Of a stretch of DNA of 64,000 nt, positions 37,109 to 51,468 are shown one piece after another. The notes under the pieces were generated by a model. The model was not told where the DNA came from, searched no databases, and saw only the letters and a list, made by a program, of their open reading frames with translations. Source of the stretch: Orthonyx spaldingii (taxonomy: Eukaryota; Chordata; Aves; Passeriformes; Orthonychidae); NCBI GenBank assembly GCA_013397795.1, contig VZTJ01004171.1, positions 553,901-617,900 on the forward strand. Direction: 5' to 3'. How positions within the stretch are numbered: position 1 is the stretch's first letter; the number at the start of each line of letters is the position of its first letter. A program made the position numbers and the translations under genes.

Positions 37109-40100
37109 AATGTTCAACTTTTAAATAGTTTGTGAGACTGGTGGAAGATCCCTGTAAGTTCTGTATTCTGTAAGCTGGCAGAAATCAGTCTATTTGTAGT
37201 TGGATCTTTTGTGTTTGTACACAATCAGCAAGTACTTGGCGTGATGTTGTTTCCGTCTGGGATGCAAGAGAATTTTGTTATCTTTTTTGTAACAAAACTA
37301 AGAAATGTTTACAGACAAACGTGCACCAGTTGAAATAAACTGCCTTAGTGTTACATCTTTCACAAGATCTCTGCAGCTCCTCTGTATACAAGTTCCCAGT
37401 CAGGTGTCTGTAGGAAAATGAAGATTCATTGTAAAAGTAATTGTCTTCAGTGTTCTATATAAGCATGTAACTGAGAAGTAAAAGAAAATTATTATCATGG
37501 TCAGATTGTCCTGTGAGACAAGTATTATTTCACCAATGGAAAAATTGAGTATTCCATTATTATCCCTGTAAATATATTCTGAAATTATCTCAAAATAACC
37601 TAATTGTTGGAGAAGTTGATGGCAGTCAACTGCCTTGAGAGCAATGGGAGCTATTCAGAAAATATTAATTTCCTTTTAAATCCTAAATTGATCTGTCTCA
37701 TTGTTCAGGCTGTGGTTCAGACCATGCTTAAAAACCCATTCTGTTTCTCTTGATTTTTTTTGTTACTTGTATTTTGTTGACACAGATGTCAAACAACCTG
37801 CTTTAGAGTTTAATTCCATTATGTCAATATCCCTCTTTCAAATAATCACTGAGTTGACAGACATCAATAATTTAACAAGTATCTGAGAGGAATATTTAGG
37901 AATATGTCAATATCACTCATTGTTCAAAGTCTCTAAAAATCCCTGAGGGCAGGGTAGATCTGATTTGTGTGAAGACTGAGATTAAGAGAATTATGTTGCC
38001 TAAGCCAATGATGTTTGTTCCAAACAAATTATAGAGTCACTGTGTTTCAAATATTCAGCAACAGAATAATTATGTTTCCATTTGGGCTGTGAAGGCAGGA
38101 TTACTGCTGCTTTGCCATAGTTCCAAATCCATTTCCAGTGATATCTAGGCTATTCATAGTCTAATTCTTGGAATTGTTCATTTTCTGTGTAAGTGCTTTC
38201 ACATTTCTATTAGTAGTAACAGAAAATAGATTACCAATAGAGCTTTAATCATTATTATGTCATTTTTTCTGTCTAGTTTCCTTAAGCATATCAGCTTTGA
38301 ATCAGAAAAACTTTAAAAAATTCAGGGTACAATCTATTGCATACAACAGTGTGTTCAACAAAAGTATGAATCAACAGAAAACAATTTCTTAGAGCTAGCA
38401 TGGCCATTAGTCTGAAATTTTACAGTAATGTGCAGAGCAGACTTGGGAGTCAATGCTGGAAATTACATTGAAGGCTGACCATACAAATATGGTTCAAAAA
38501 TAGTTATTCCCCTTTAGCATTGAAAGACAATTCCATTTTAGATCATCGGTAGATCTGTCTTTGGAACAACCTTAGAATCATGCTGATGTTCAAAGTGGAT
38601 CAAAATAGAATCAAATTCAAATTCAACTAAATCTGTATCAACTGAATGAAACATAAATATGTTAAGTGATGCCTTAATGATTACCCTCAGACCTATTATG
38701 CTTTTATAATTCAGGGCATTTTGAAATCCATAAACTTTCCTTATGCTTGTTTTTGTGTCCATTATTTGTGCGAAGCAGTATTAGGTCTCAAGGTTAATAG
38801 GTGCTTGTGACAGACCCATTACTTTCCCTGTCACTACCACTCGCTCAAAGTTTGACCTTCTCACTGAAATGGGGTTTTTTAGGAGTCACCAAAAGACAGC
38901 TGGTGTAATAGTATGTGACTTTCCTCCCCACTTTAATTTACCTTCTTTTCTTTCTTATTTCTCTGCTGCAGATATGTATGTTTTATCTGTTGTATGTTTT
39001 TTCTGTTCTATGCTCATCTGCAAACTCTTTGATCTTGTAGCTTTCTGTTTGTTTTTTTTTCCTATATTATACAAGATATGCTTAATTTGGCCTGCCTTTC
39101 AAGAACAAGCCAGAATATCTTAACTCTCATTTGTCTCTCTGCTCAGGATGGAATTTTTTCTGCCTAAGAACAAATGTAAACAAGTTTAGGTCACTATGAA
39201 CAATTAAAAATCAAAGGCTTGATGTAAGTTACATTTTGATTTTGTGTAATTTCTGAATTTACCAGCCATCACCCATAACTGGATTTTTTTCTCATTTCAG
39301 AACCCTGGAATATTCAGTAGCATCCTAGGTAGTACTCCAACTATCTCCTCTCAATTTCAATTAAAAAAGCTTTTAACAGCTTTTGACAAAATCTCATATC
39401 TCCCAACAGAAGTACTAAGAAGGTGTCATTTTCTTGGCATATGGACATGTAAAATATTCCATTTGTTGAATATTATTTGAGACCCCACATAGCTTTCTTT
39501 CTTAGATCTCCATTTTTGCATATTCTGATCCCTTTTATCTCCTTGGAGGCTACCCATGATCTTCAGTCTGAACAGGGACATTTATTTTGGTTTGATAAAC
39601 CTGACTATTTATGAAAGAGGAATATGGAGTCTTCTACAGTTATACCAAAATCATAAGACCTGGGAAGACTCCTTCTTTTTCCCCAGTGTACAATACATCT
39701 GTGCTTCTAAACTGTATTGAAAGTGACATTCTGGTATGGAGACCCATCCTTTCCTTCCCCATTCTGTATGCCCAGTTTTCTGTGGTTAAGGGGTGTGCAG
39801 ACTGAAAGGATGCAACAGTGCCTGTCAGCCTGCTGCCTGTGCAGACAAATAAAGGTAAAGGCCTCTGGAACACACCACAGGGCTGACCTCCCCAGTGTAG
39901 CCCATGGATTAACTTCCTTCCTAGGAGCCTTGTTTTGAAGCATGTTGTGCTGTGCACCACCCACCCATCAGGGAAACTGCAAAATTACGAAGTTGGTTCT
40001 TTGATGTTAGGTTAGTCAAACTCTTCTGTGGAGTCACTTTCCTTTGCTTCCCTTGCTTCAAAACATGCTGCCTACGTGTTTCATTTCTGTATGAAAGGCA

Positions 40101-41916
40101 GAAGAAAACACCTGCAGTCATCCATGAAGTCGATGAACTATGGAAAGCAACTGCATAAATTTAGAACTCCTCAGTCTTAGGAATTGCACCACCTTTTGCC
40201 CTTCCTTTTGATAGAGAAACCCATTGTAACAGAAAGAGCATCAATTTCCCCCACTTCTTGTGCATTTCCAGCATCAGTCCTGGGACTTAACTGTTCAATT
40301 TCTTCTCTCTTGTTCCCTTTTTCTTCCAGTACTGAGGGCTTAGGAATTTGGCTCCAACTAGCAAGTAGGTGCCTTGTGATAGGCAGTCAGTTTATTCTGC
40401 TCTGTGTCAGAGGACTGTGTTCACAAACCATGATACATCTTGCCTGGTTTCTTGCTTTAAAGTTTCATCATATACAATAGTAGAATCAAATAGCAAAAAG
40501 TGTGGAACCTTGTGTTAGATATAGCTTTGAAAAATGCTGAAACCAGATTGATTTTGAAAAAGTCTTATTAGATTTCAAACTTAACAAGCAACAAAACTTA
40601 AGTTTTGCAAGCTTTCTAACATAAAAACCACACTTGAATCTAGCCTAGAAATTATTGCCTACTCTTGTTGAAAATGCCTGTATTGTCTGAGATTATCTTA
40701 ATTATTATCTTGTTCATATCAGAGATTCCCAAAGCACAGAAGAAGTGCTAGCAGCACTACAAAATTTTTCCACTCATTTGCTTTTTGGAGTTGCTTCTAC
40801 AGCAACATTTATTTTTAGAAATAAAGTAAGTAGAATTTTAAAAAAATAAAGGCAGCAAAACAAAAGAAAGGAAACAGACCAGAGACACTTGGGTTCGTCA
40901 GTCTGTTGATTAGTTTCTCAAGTTTATGCTCAATTGCTATAAGTTGCCTAGGCTATAAAGCATGATTGTTAAATTTCTGCTGCTCTACTGAAACTACTAG
41001 GCAAAACTTGCTACTGTGCCAATTTATATCAGCAGAAAACTCAGCATAATATCATCAAATTATTTTTTTAACAGTTTGACTTCCATTTAATCAACACATA
41101 AGGAAAGCAGGACAGTTTAATAAACAGTCAGAACAGCAGTGTTATGAATAGAATAATTCAATTTTGTATTAAAACTCCTGTAATTGAGTTATGTCTGTTT
41201 ACTAGATTTCTGCCAAAGCCATCAGGCATCAGGAGGCTTTACAGTAACACAAGCGTAGCAGTTCTAAGTTGTCAAGGAGTTTGACGCAGTTACTCCATGG
41301 GAATATTTACATAAATGAATTATGTGAAGCAATTTTTGCTATTAAAAAAAATCCAGAAACTGCAGACAAAACCTTTTTCCTTCACTTGCGGATTCATTAT
41401 TAAAGCTGGAAAGCAATTCAGTCTCCAGTTCTTAGTTATTATGATGAACATTTAGGACAGGGAGAGGATTTTTTGAGGCGATAAAGTGCAGTGAACGATA
41501 AAAACCCATGCTCATATATATCATGCTGCTTCCTCCTGTGCATGTGCCTTTAATGTGCATCCTGGTACAGTCAGAGATAAAGTAACATTGCTGATAACTT
41601 TGTCTTCAAAACCAGGCTTTTACAGAAGAACAACAGAAAAAAACCTAGCCAGATTTCTGTGTACTGTGCAGTAGTGGGAACATCCCACTGGACCCTGTGT
41701 TCACAATCAGAGAAGCTGTAGAAGGTATGGTGGATGAGTGACATTGAGAAGACTTTGACATAGCAGAACTCTGTTAAATGAGTAATATTCTAGAGCAATG
41801 AAAGAAGAAAGTATCAGCTTGACAGAAGAGCAGGTTTCAAGTTCTCATCTATTTAAGTTGCGTGTTTCTATATTGAAGTCTTTTGTTCAGGAAGACACTC
41901 CACAGTAACCAGTAGG
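37109..41916. other. Unique AT-rich block, no gene seen
   Basis: No supportable gene. A faint LINE reverse-transcriptase-like fragment at about 39374-39480 is treated as a finding, not as a call. Overlapping open frames at 39610-40160 on both strands (64-106 codons) show no domain. A less AT-rich stretch at 39760-39960 is unexplained. Confidence 0.6.
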
Positions 41917-42150
41917 CCATAGAATCACTGGGCCCCTTGCTCAAGTATTCACTCCCTTGTTCAAAACCAGATGAAGTCTGAATTCAGAGTCAGCTGCTCA
42001 GGACTTTGTCCAATTTGGTTCCAGGGTCTCTGAGGACAGAATTGCCACAGCCTTACTGAGCAGGAAACCTGCTCCAGTGCTTGAGCATCCTTCTGGTAAT
42101 AAAATTTTCCCTGTGTTTGGTCAGAATCTTCTGCCTCTGTTCCCAATTCT
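41917..42150 (-). mobile_element. Old CR1 LINE 3' fragment
   Basis: Minus-strand CR1 relic. On the plus strand: CCATAGAATCACTGGG (reversed terminus), GACTTTGTCCAATTTGGTTC, CAGGGTCTCTGAGGACAGAA, TTGCCACAGCC, CTGAGCAGGAAACCTGCTCC, AGTGCTTGAGCATCCTTCTG and AATTTTCCCTGTGTTTGGTC. These follow the order of the CR1 3' end (..CTGGGCAACCTGTTCCAGTG.., ..AGCACCCTCCTGGTGAAG.., ..TTTTTCCTTGTGTCCAGTC..). Substitution load is high, so the copy is old. Confidence 0.85.
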
Positions 42151-45100
42151 AGTTATAAAATGTTGTCTAATGAAGCTTTCTTTTGTACTGGGAAATATCA
42201 TCCAGCTGTGTAGATGGGAAAGGGGACCTCATGGTACATACATCTGAACATATTTTTTAATCTCAAATCATTTAAGATCCCATAACACTGTAATCTGTCA
42301 AATCCATATGGGAGTTGACAGCTATACAATGGTTAAGATAATTCAAGGAGACCTGCTTCATTTTGTCTGTCTCTGCAACTAAAATGCTTTGTGTAGTGGT
42401 CAGATTTTGCTATATACCTGATCACAAGTGGTGTTTTCACCAGTTCAACTCCACTGGAACAAATTTGCCAGACATATTAATTTTTTATGGATATAATTAT
42501 TATAGCAATGTTATTACTGACTGTGTCTTTTAGGGTACAGCTTTGCAATTTGGGAACAATTACTAAAAATCAGTCAAACCAGATTTTCTTTCCTATTTAC
42601 ACTTGTATATATGCGAGAGCATTTTCTCTAAATGCAGCACAGCCATTAAGACTGCTGGTTAAGCCCTTCATTCTCCATAGCATTTATGAAATCAGTTGCA
42701 TTGTTTGATATGAATTTCTAGACCTTCCACTAGCTAATATTTAATCAAAAAAAGTGGAGCCTCTGCTTACCCTTGACAATGTCTAACAAACAATCAACAG
42801 GTCATCCTGACACTGCACACCTCCAGGGAAGATAAACTGCTCCAGAACATTCTGTGGAGGCTCTGCTTCTACTCTTGTCTGTTTTGCACCCGTGGAATTG
42901 ACTGGAGACTTTTCTATCCCTTCTTCTGATGTGTCTTCAGCACATATGATAGAAGCCACAATTACTACTGCGGTATGAGGTGTTTATTCCTTATTCACTG
43001 TCCAAATACAAATTACTTACAGTCTTTTATTTCAGGGTGTGTTTTTTTAGCAACCCATCTCTAAGTTTAATTTCTAACTGACTCACCAGACATATTATTT
43101 AAATAGTATAAATATTTGTTATTTTCTGTGATATTTGACCATTTATCTGTTGCCTAACCCGAAAATGTTTGCTTTAGTCAAAACTCTTATATACTTAAAT
43201 CACTGGCTATGCCATACAGCTCTCCCCTGTGGTTTGTGTTGTTTCTAAATTGCCTGTTGCAGAGTCAAAGAGTATGCTTTGTCTGGCAGAAGTTTCACAT
43301 TAAATCTATAGAAATAATGTTAGTCTAGTATGTATTGACATTAGAAGGGCTGAGAAATAAAAAAGATGCATTTTTTCCACCCTTTTAATAATTTTAAAAT
43401 CTGTTTTCTTGAAAGTGATGGACTTATTCCGTTTCTTATTCTGTTTCTTCTATTTGCTGGTAAATGTGTTAAAGATAAGAGACTCAGTCTTTTCAAATAA
43501 AAATTACATTTCTCATGATCTTTGCCACTCATTTCCCACTTCTACCAACTGGAGCGTGGCCAGAATTTAGCTCTTGAGTTTCAATTTCATTTGTAAGAAA
43601 ATAATTCCTCTTACTTTCCTATTTCCTAACTTTGAGAACAACTATTATTCCTTTTTAGTATTTATCCTAACAGATGCCAGAAAAGTAACCAACTTTGCAC
43701 CTTTGCTTACTGCTTCAGAGCAATAGTAGCTAGTGAGCTTTAGGGTGAGGAAGTAATTTTCTCACAAAACTCTGTCTTCATTAGTTCTTAGTCTATTTTC
43801 AGAATACCTCTCACCCAATTTGAACTGGGCAAACTAATAATCACTTAGTGTGTCTGACAGGGAAATACTGTCATGTGTCTATCTCAAGTACAGATGCTAT
43901 CGAGCTGTGTATTTGCACATTGTTTTTACAGATGGGGGAATTTGATCTGTCCTATATAAATACAGAGAACAACAAGCAATGTCACATATTTCTCTCTCTT
44001 CTATTCTGTCTGTTTAAGAGCAGACTAAAACCCAGCTAAATATCAATCTGAGTGCTACACCTCTGTTGCCCCATTTGGCCAGCTGAAAGGAGTAGACAGA
44101 CTGACTCATAGATGATCTGATTTCTTTCTTGTCATTTGGCAGCATGTAGCTTGGAAATGGAACTAACACAAACATCAGGGCCTATTAGAGAAGAGCGAGC
44201 TGGAATGAGACAGAGCTTCACCAGTTCCGTTGGTATTTTAGCCCTTCTGCATCCAATATCGTAAAAAAACTTAGGGTTTACAAACTCTCACCCACAGCAG
44301 AAGGATCCCTTCCAACAAGCTACTTGGTATTTCTGTGATGAGGCCATGAGAGAGACTGAGCAGCACTGCACGGAATTCTCATGACACTTAGAGGAAAGTT
44401 CTCACTGTTGTATCACGCATAGACGGTACTGTCTCCTCGCTGTGCTGGTATTTATCTGATTTCAGAAAGTGAACAAAGACTAAAGCAGAACTGCAAAAAA
44501 GAGTGTGCTACTGGAGCATCAATGATGTAGAGAATTGGACATTAAAAGAATAGCCTACTCAGATAGGTTTTTTTTCCTAGACCACTTAAAGATCTCTGCT
44601 CCAGCACTTTTCAATTGTTTCTGCCTGCCCACACAGCCACAGCTGAAATAACGACATTTCTTCACTTATTCCTGAAGGAAAGGCTGCCTATATATAGTAT
44701 TTAGCTACAGTGACTTGCAGATTTTAACTGTGATTCTGTGCTGATTTGTTTCTCATGTATTCCTTTAAAAAAAAAGCAGAGATGGAGATTATACTTTAGC
44801 CATTCATACAGTTAGTTAAGTCAATGACAACATGATGTACATGTCATTACCCAAGCAAACCTTCCAAGTGCTTTCTCCTTCCCTGTCTCTGTGTGATAGT
44901 TGGCTAGCTCTGCTGTAAGTAATTGCCCTCAAAATGCCTCTCAAATTGATGTGACAAACTTCACCTTGGGGTCAGCCATGGCAGTGGCTTGCCACAGGAT
45001 CCATTTATGTCAAGTGTAGAACTGGAACGTTCAGGAAAGGGATTTCAGCCTGGAACTGTTCCCTACGTGAGCACACTAAATGTGAGGCTCTTGAGGTTAC

Positions 45101-48100
45101 TGTAACCTTCCCACCTAAATTACCAAAACAGGGAAGACTACACCTCTGACTGGAGGTGAAGAAGGCAGGTCAGACTAGCCTTGGTAATTTATCACTGCAA
45201 TAACTGTTACAGAAGAACTTAAGTAAAATATTCAGTGGAAAGGATGTGAGAATAAGAAACTTGTTTTCTCTTCATACAAATAAATCAATTTTCCTATCAG
45301 AGAGGCATATATCTTGCTAAATTTCATATTTAGTCAGAAAATTATAGTGATCTACCTGGAAATCATTCACAGCTCTTACTATGCTTTTCTTCATCGCCCC
45401 TCTGTGAGAGAATAAAGTGTTATTGTTCCCTATTTCATAGACAGAACTGGGACATAAAGAAAATATGACTTAAGATTCATGGCACTTGAAACTGTTGCCT
45501 GTGATATAATTCCTTGCTGAGGCAAGGAGGCAATGGTAGTAGCATTATTATGTAAAAAATTCTGTTGTTTTAGAATTAAATTTCTGGGATTCTTTTTTTT
45601 TTTAGATTTTGTATTTACTTATGTGAGGTCTCATACAGTAGGAAACTTCGAAGACTTGCATTTTCTGGTTGAAAGTATACAACTGGATATCTATTTACTT
45701 TTTAAAATTTGTTATAAGATATCCAAATATTTTTCTCAAAATTATTGCTGTAAGCCTATTTATATCCTATTTATATTTATACTCCTTTGCAGTTGATGGC
45801 AAAGTAGAGCTTTTTTTTTTGGTTATCCTAAGATAACCCAAGATAGATGCAAAAACCCCAAAAGATAAAAAAGCATATTCTACTGGCAGACTGTGTACTA
45901 ATTTTAAAATTTTAGGAAAGAAAAGGAGTAATAGAAAGTGTTTCCAGGATTCCTCTATTCCTTTAAATAGCAGTGTATATTCACAGACCTTGTCTCCAAA
46001 TATGGTACAATGGATTTATTACTGTGTGATTTATTCCTTTACAACACTTCAGAACATTTAAAAGTTTCCAGGACATATTGTTGGATGTGTATCTCTGAGT
46101 ATGTCTGTTGAAAAGTAGCAGCTGCAAAGATCACTCTGGCTTTTTTTCACTGAATTGGAGTAAAAGGGAAAACGAAGTATCTTGATTTGATGGGATATAT
46201 TGATGTGTCAAAGGGCTGCTTCAAATTCTGTGCTCTCCTTTTCATACACGCTTAAAATACAGATATATCTCCTTGGTGTTTTTAGAGCAGCAAGACAAAG
46301 CTGGCTTCTTTCCTTTCTGGTATGACTGGAAAGAGAAATCAGTTTTTGCTTAGTTTGAAACCCAGAAAAATCTCAGTGTGGTCAAACTCAATGAAAAGTA
46401 GGAGCCTAATTCTTGCCTCTGCTAAAAGTAAAGAACTTCTGCTTGCACATACTCCATAATAAGGACAACACCAAGCACATGGGTTAACTGTGTCCTGATG
46501 GAACTAACTAAAATTAACTTCCTGCTTTTGAGTCTTTATAATTTTTGTTTAAAACCAACACTGCCCACTGAAACAGTGTCTAATGTAAAATGTAGGTGAG
46601 TGCTTTCAGCTCTAGAGGGCTAGCGTAGAGTGGAAGGTAAAAATGTTCTCCATATTGCTTGTGTTCTCTGAGGTCTGTCTCCCTCTCATCTTAGTTTGTA
46701 GGGTCTGTGTGGTTCTCAGAGCATTTTAGATATATTAGTCTTCATGACATACAGATGCAAAAAAATATAGCTATACTTTGAATTTACTTTCCTACCTTAA
46801 TGGCAAATGGACTTCATTGGAAGAAATGTGAGTATTAATTTACATCAAATAAACAGGATTTTTGAAGCTATGAAATGTGGGAAGGCTTCATGAATTTGAA
46901 AGAGCCAGAAGCTGCCAATTATTCATTTCTACAGGACTCCTACTTCAGACAAGATGTGAAGGTTAATCTATTATGAAACTTTTTTCCTCCTTACTTTTCT
47001 AAACAGTATCTAAAGATTAAAATGATCATCAGTAACTCTTTTTGTGTGGGTAGTAGAGGAGGAGAATTTTTTTATGTCAAGTAAGTATACACTCCTACAT
47101 ATGGTGTTATTAGGAAGGTTAAATACATAGTGACTTTCTAGGTGCAAGTTTAATTAAAGGGAAAGAGGTTATTCAAAGTCATAAACCAAGAAGTAACTTG
47201 CTTTTCTGCTTCTCAGAACAGATCATTTGCTCTCAAAACAAGCCCATCTTTTAACTCTATATAAGGGTTTTACATTTGCTGTATCAAGGGCTAACAATTG
47301 CCTCACACTTGCCTTGCTCACCAGTTTGCCTTGAGGATGCTAGGAGCTGTGCAAGAAGTCAAATTTACATTGAGGGCTACTGTTCATTCTCAACAACCAT
47401 GGCTGATCCTCCCACGAATGCTGACTTGCCATAGCACTCCAATTCTCCTCTGCTGCTGTTTGGTCTCCTTGTGGGACAGTCATCCCAATGAATTTTCTAT
47501 TAAAAAAAAAATAATTTTTTTGTCCTCAAAGGAAAAGGCAGCAAGGATTTTCTTGCTCTTTCCCGTGGACAGGATTCTTCTGGCATGTATTCAGAAATGA
47601 CTGTTGCTTGCCTGATGATACATGCTTTCATTATGCATTCAGCAAAAATATTATCATCAGATGTGTCAAAATCTTGAACACATACAGATGGCTACAGTGA
47701 TACAAACTAATGGATGATTAAGATAAAAATAAGATTTTTGATTGTTTTCCATTTCTGATTGTCCTTCACAGAATTAATTTCAAATAGATATAAACTTAAT
47801 GATAACCTATATTTGCACGTTTTCTGAACACATAACAAAGACCGTTAAGTGGATGTTACACTTGAGTATTTTTTAAAAAAATATTACACAAACTTCTACT
47901 GGAATTGAAGATGACAGGGAACTAATGTTCTGTTCCAAAAGTGTCTCATTTATTTCATAAGATAATAGTGAAATTTTATGGTATTTGGCTTGCATATAGA
48001 GGTTTTTCTGTGTGATTATTCAGTAGACATTTATAGCTTCATTAACTGCAGTCACTGTCTCACTTAAACTAGGTACCTGAAATTCTGTTATATTTGAGCT

Positions 48101-51100
48101 GCAACTTCATGAGCCAAAATAGACATACCTTGTATCTAGATGCAAACACAAAGTGAAAGTGTTTGTGCAGGATAGTTTAAAATATCACCTAATTATATTA
48201 CCACATTAGTTTAACATTTATGTACATTTTGCAGGAGGAATTTTAGAGGAATTATTTTCTACTTTTCCCAAACTGGGATCCCACTTAGCTTCAATACAAA
48301 CATAAATCACAATTCACACTCTCATTTTATGGAACTTTCATACAAAAGTGTTAAAAAATGCAGATTATTTGCATTTTCAGTTTCACATGGCAATGCAATC
48401 TGTTACCTAATCTCCACATTTGGGAATAAATAGAAGACAAGAAGGCACAAATGAATAGATGGTTTAAAGGGCATTCTGTAGTCGGAATAAAATTCTTCTC
48501 TATCTCATTACAATTAAATTTCACTCTAAGTTCACGTGTTCAGAACCTTCCCAGGGAGAGAGTGTGACGTGAGGCCAGGCCACTTTCAGTGGTTCTCTGT
48601 TCTACAACTTGGTTTCACAACCAAGGAAAACTTTCTGCACCAAATGCACACCTCAGCCCTTTGGACTAAATGCCCTTGGTTCTATTCTCACTGAGGGTAA
48701 GCTCATGTTTGAAACTATGGTTTGAAACTTAAGCAAGCCCTAAGAAGAACAGTAGCCACATCATATGAACTAAAAGTGTTTGAAATGGCACAAAACAAAC
48801 CCATCAGTGTCTGCATCGTTGGCTGACTGGCATCATACAAACTGAGTATTCAGGGGGAAGCCATTTCAATTTATTCTTGTTTTTAACGCTATGAGCAGTT
48901 GCACTCCAAGAACTGAGAGAAAAATTCTAGTGTCATTGAGAGTTTGAGTAGACTGAGGACTCAAGATTATTTTATTCTTCTTTGGACCTCATTTTCACTT
49001 GAGCCTTGAATCAGTGTGTTCCTTGTTAATGCTACTTTATTCTAAATGAGCTGACCATTCTTTGTCCAGCAATGGCTTCTCATTATGAACCTCTGACCTG
49101 ATTAGTTACATATTCTTTTCATGTTTTCTATGGCCTATATTACTGTATTACTAAGTTACCTACATGAATAATTACCCTATTTTACTCCTATTATCTTTGT
49201 CATGTTTGGGTGGAAAATCTCAAATAGAGTGGCAGAAGCAGCCTGCTCTGCAGAAATTACAGCGCTGTACTCAACTATACTAGCATAATAAAGTGGCTCA
49301 GAGCAACCTGCCAAAATCTGTAACTCCTTATGTCTAGGAGGTCTGTTCTGGCTGTACATTTCAGAGAGACAAACTGCCTTTCCTTTTTCTTTTTGCAGAG
49401 ATGTCCAGCCAGTGGGAGACTCCTTGTGCCCTCTGGGCTGCTCTCTATTAGTCTCAATGGTTTCTGTTAAAATTGTTTTGAATTTTTAACGAGTTTTAAA
49501 AGCTTGATATGTTAGCATTTTCAATTTCATTTTGAATTTTCTTTTTAAATTACATAGATAAAGATCATCTGTGGCAGTTGTATGAAAGAAAGAACAGATT
49601 GCAAGGCTGGTTCACAAATCATTTTTCTTCAAGAAAAAACTTTGATGATTACTCTCCATTGAACAATCAAATTTTGCAGGACACAGGGGACTCAGTATAT
49701 GGAGCATTGGAAATATTTTTTTCATTAACATTTAAAGGAAAATAATGCTCATAAAAATACCAGCAAAATATTGAGGTCAACTTCTTTTGTGAAGATACAG
49801 AACACGAACTGACAAAAAGTATGAGCAGCTGGACCTGCAGTCCTGGGGTTTCTCTTACAAACACACTCTCTCAGGTGCATTAAGCTGATTTTCAAGCTGA
49901 TTTCTGTGGTGAGTGCAATTATTTGTGTTGATGAGGATTTGAACCTGGAACACCTCATTTAAAGGCAGAGATGGCTGGTTGTGGTTACTGTCTGTATCCA
50001 GTGTGCTGTACTGAACCAGCTCTAACTGAGAAGAGAAAGCTGATGCACCTGGAAGAGTGTTTGCTGTTGCCAGAAAGAGTCTTCCAACTCTTGATGAAAT
50101 TATGCTTAGGTGAAACTGCTGCTTATGATAACGTGTTGATTTTCATCAGAGCAGACACAGTGATTTATAATCATAGATCACCTTGTCTACATGGATAATT
50201 CTTCTTTTAAAAAATACAGCACATACATGTGTGCAATGTAATGCAGAACTTGTTATTGTCATTCAGTGGGAATTAACCTTTTGTAATGAACAAAGTGGCA
50301 CAATATGAACTATCTGCTAGACAAGGAAATATTACTGTGTTTTCCCTCTCATTGATCCCTCCTTTTAATGAATTCCTGTGAACAAGAGGAACTGGGAGTT
50401 GCCTCTGGTGTAAGATTCTGTCCCAGGTGTGACATGAAGAAAGAGCATTGAAATGGTGGGATGCTCTATGACATGTGTGAATATGATGCTATTTTTGAAG
50501 TTTACCAGGATGTGAGATTTTGAGAAAACATATACTGTGCCTAGTTTCACTGGATCAAAGCTTTGTCCCACTCCTTAAAGAACTCAGAAGCAAGACAACA
50601 AAGTGGTTTTCCCTTCCCTTTGCTCCTGCTCTTGCTCTCTAGAAGAAAGATGTTGATCCAACTTGAGTTTCCAGCCAAATATAGAACTGCACATTACCAA
50701 AACCATGAAAGGGGATTTCCAACACAAAACTGCAAACGTAACAGCTCTTCATTTTGGGAAATTAGATTTTTGCTGACAAGCTGAACAAAAGCATACTAAA
50801 AACTATATTTTTTATATGTGTTTAAGGGTTTATTCCATGGCTTAGTGTGAGAATTTTGACAGAAAATGTGTAATTGTTCAGTGACTCTCAGTATGCCTTT
50901 TCTCCTCATCAAGATACAACTATTTTCAAAGGATTTTTATTTTCCTGAAGCCTGTGAACCATAAAGATAGCAATCTCACAGAAAATTTGAAAGAGCATGA
51001 AATGTATTCAAAATAGAAGCTCAGAATGAAAAAGATTGCCTGAAATAAACACTGATAGCATAGTAAAGCGAAATTGTTGGAGATTTCTGGAATACTCATC

Positions 51101-51448
51101 CTCAGTACATTGTCCTACCTTAATACATTGAACATAATCTGTTATTTTAGATTTAAGAATATATGCTTGTGTGCCAAAGTGAACTGTTTGTGTATATGAA
51201 GAGTATACTTGAACTCATAATTTCCCATTTAAAAAAAATATGCGAACACTTAGGGATTTTTACATCAAGCTTTGTTTACAAAGCTGAATTGTGGCAGTTT
51301 CACTTTTGACGTAATTTCAGAAATGAAATTAGAAAGTACTAAACAGAAGGAATAAAATTTAGAACTTTTGAAAAAGAGAAACAATAAAAGAAAAATCCCC
51401 AAATAATTCAAACTACACTAACATAACAAACACTATTGACAAATAGAA
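42151..51448. other. Long unique AT-rich block, no gene seen
   Basis: About 9 kb without a supportable gene or clear mobile element. A possible MIR-like fragment lies at 45420-45485. T- and A-runs occur at 45592-45603 and 47503-47512. Open frames here reach at most about 100 codons (47298-47600) and have no known domain. Confidence 0.6.
45420..45485 (+). repeat. Possible MIR-type SINE relic
   Basis: TTATTGTTCCCTATTTCATA followed by GACAGAACTGGGACATAAAG and TATGACTTA resembles, block for block, the MIR core TTATTATCCCCATTTTACAG, ATGAGGAAACTGAGGCACAG, GTAACTT. Short and divergent. Confidence 0.3.
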
Positions 51449-51468
51449 CACACACACACACACACACA
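51449..51468. repeat. (CA)10 microsatellite
   Basis: Ten perfect CA units. Length is near the lower limit for useful polymorphism. Confidence 0.95.

Noticed and set aside
37490..37560. MIR-like AAGTATTATTTCACCAATGG followed by AAAAATTGAG
   Set aside because: Weaker than the two MIR candidates listed; the match is mostly AT and could be chance.
49536..49745. 69-codon stop-free plus frame (includes DKDHLWQLYERKN)
   Set aside because: No start codon near its beginning, weak acceptor, no donor, no known motif. Length is within chance expectation.
49925..49960. tRNA B-box-like GGATTTGAACC (reverse complement of GGTTCAAATCC)
   Set aside because: No matching A box or cloverleaf can be drawn at the right spacing; it may be a scrap of a tRNA-derived SINE, but is too short to call.
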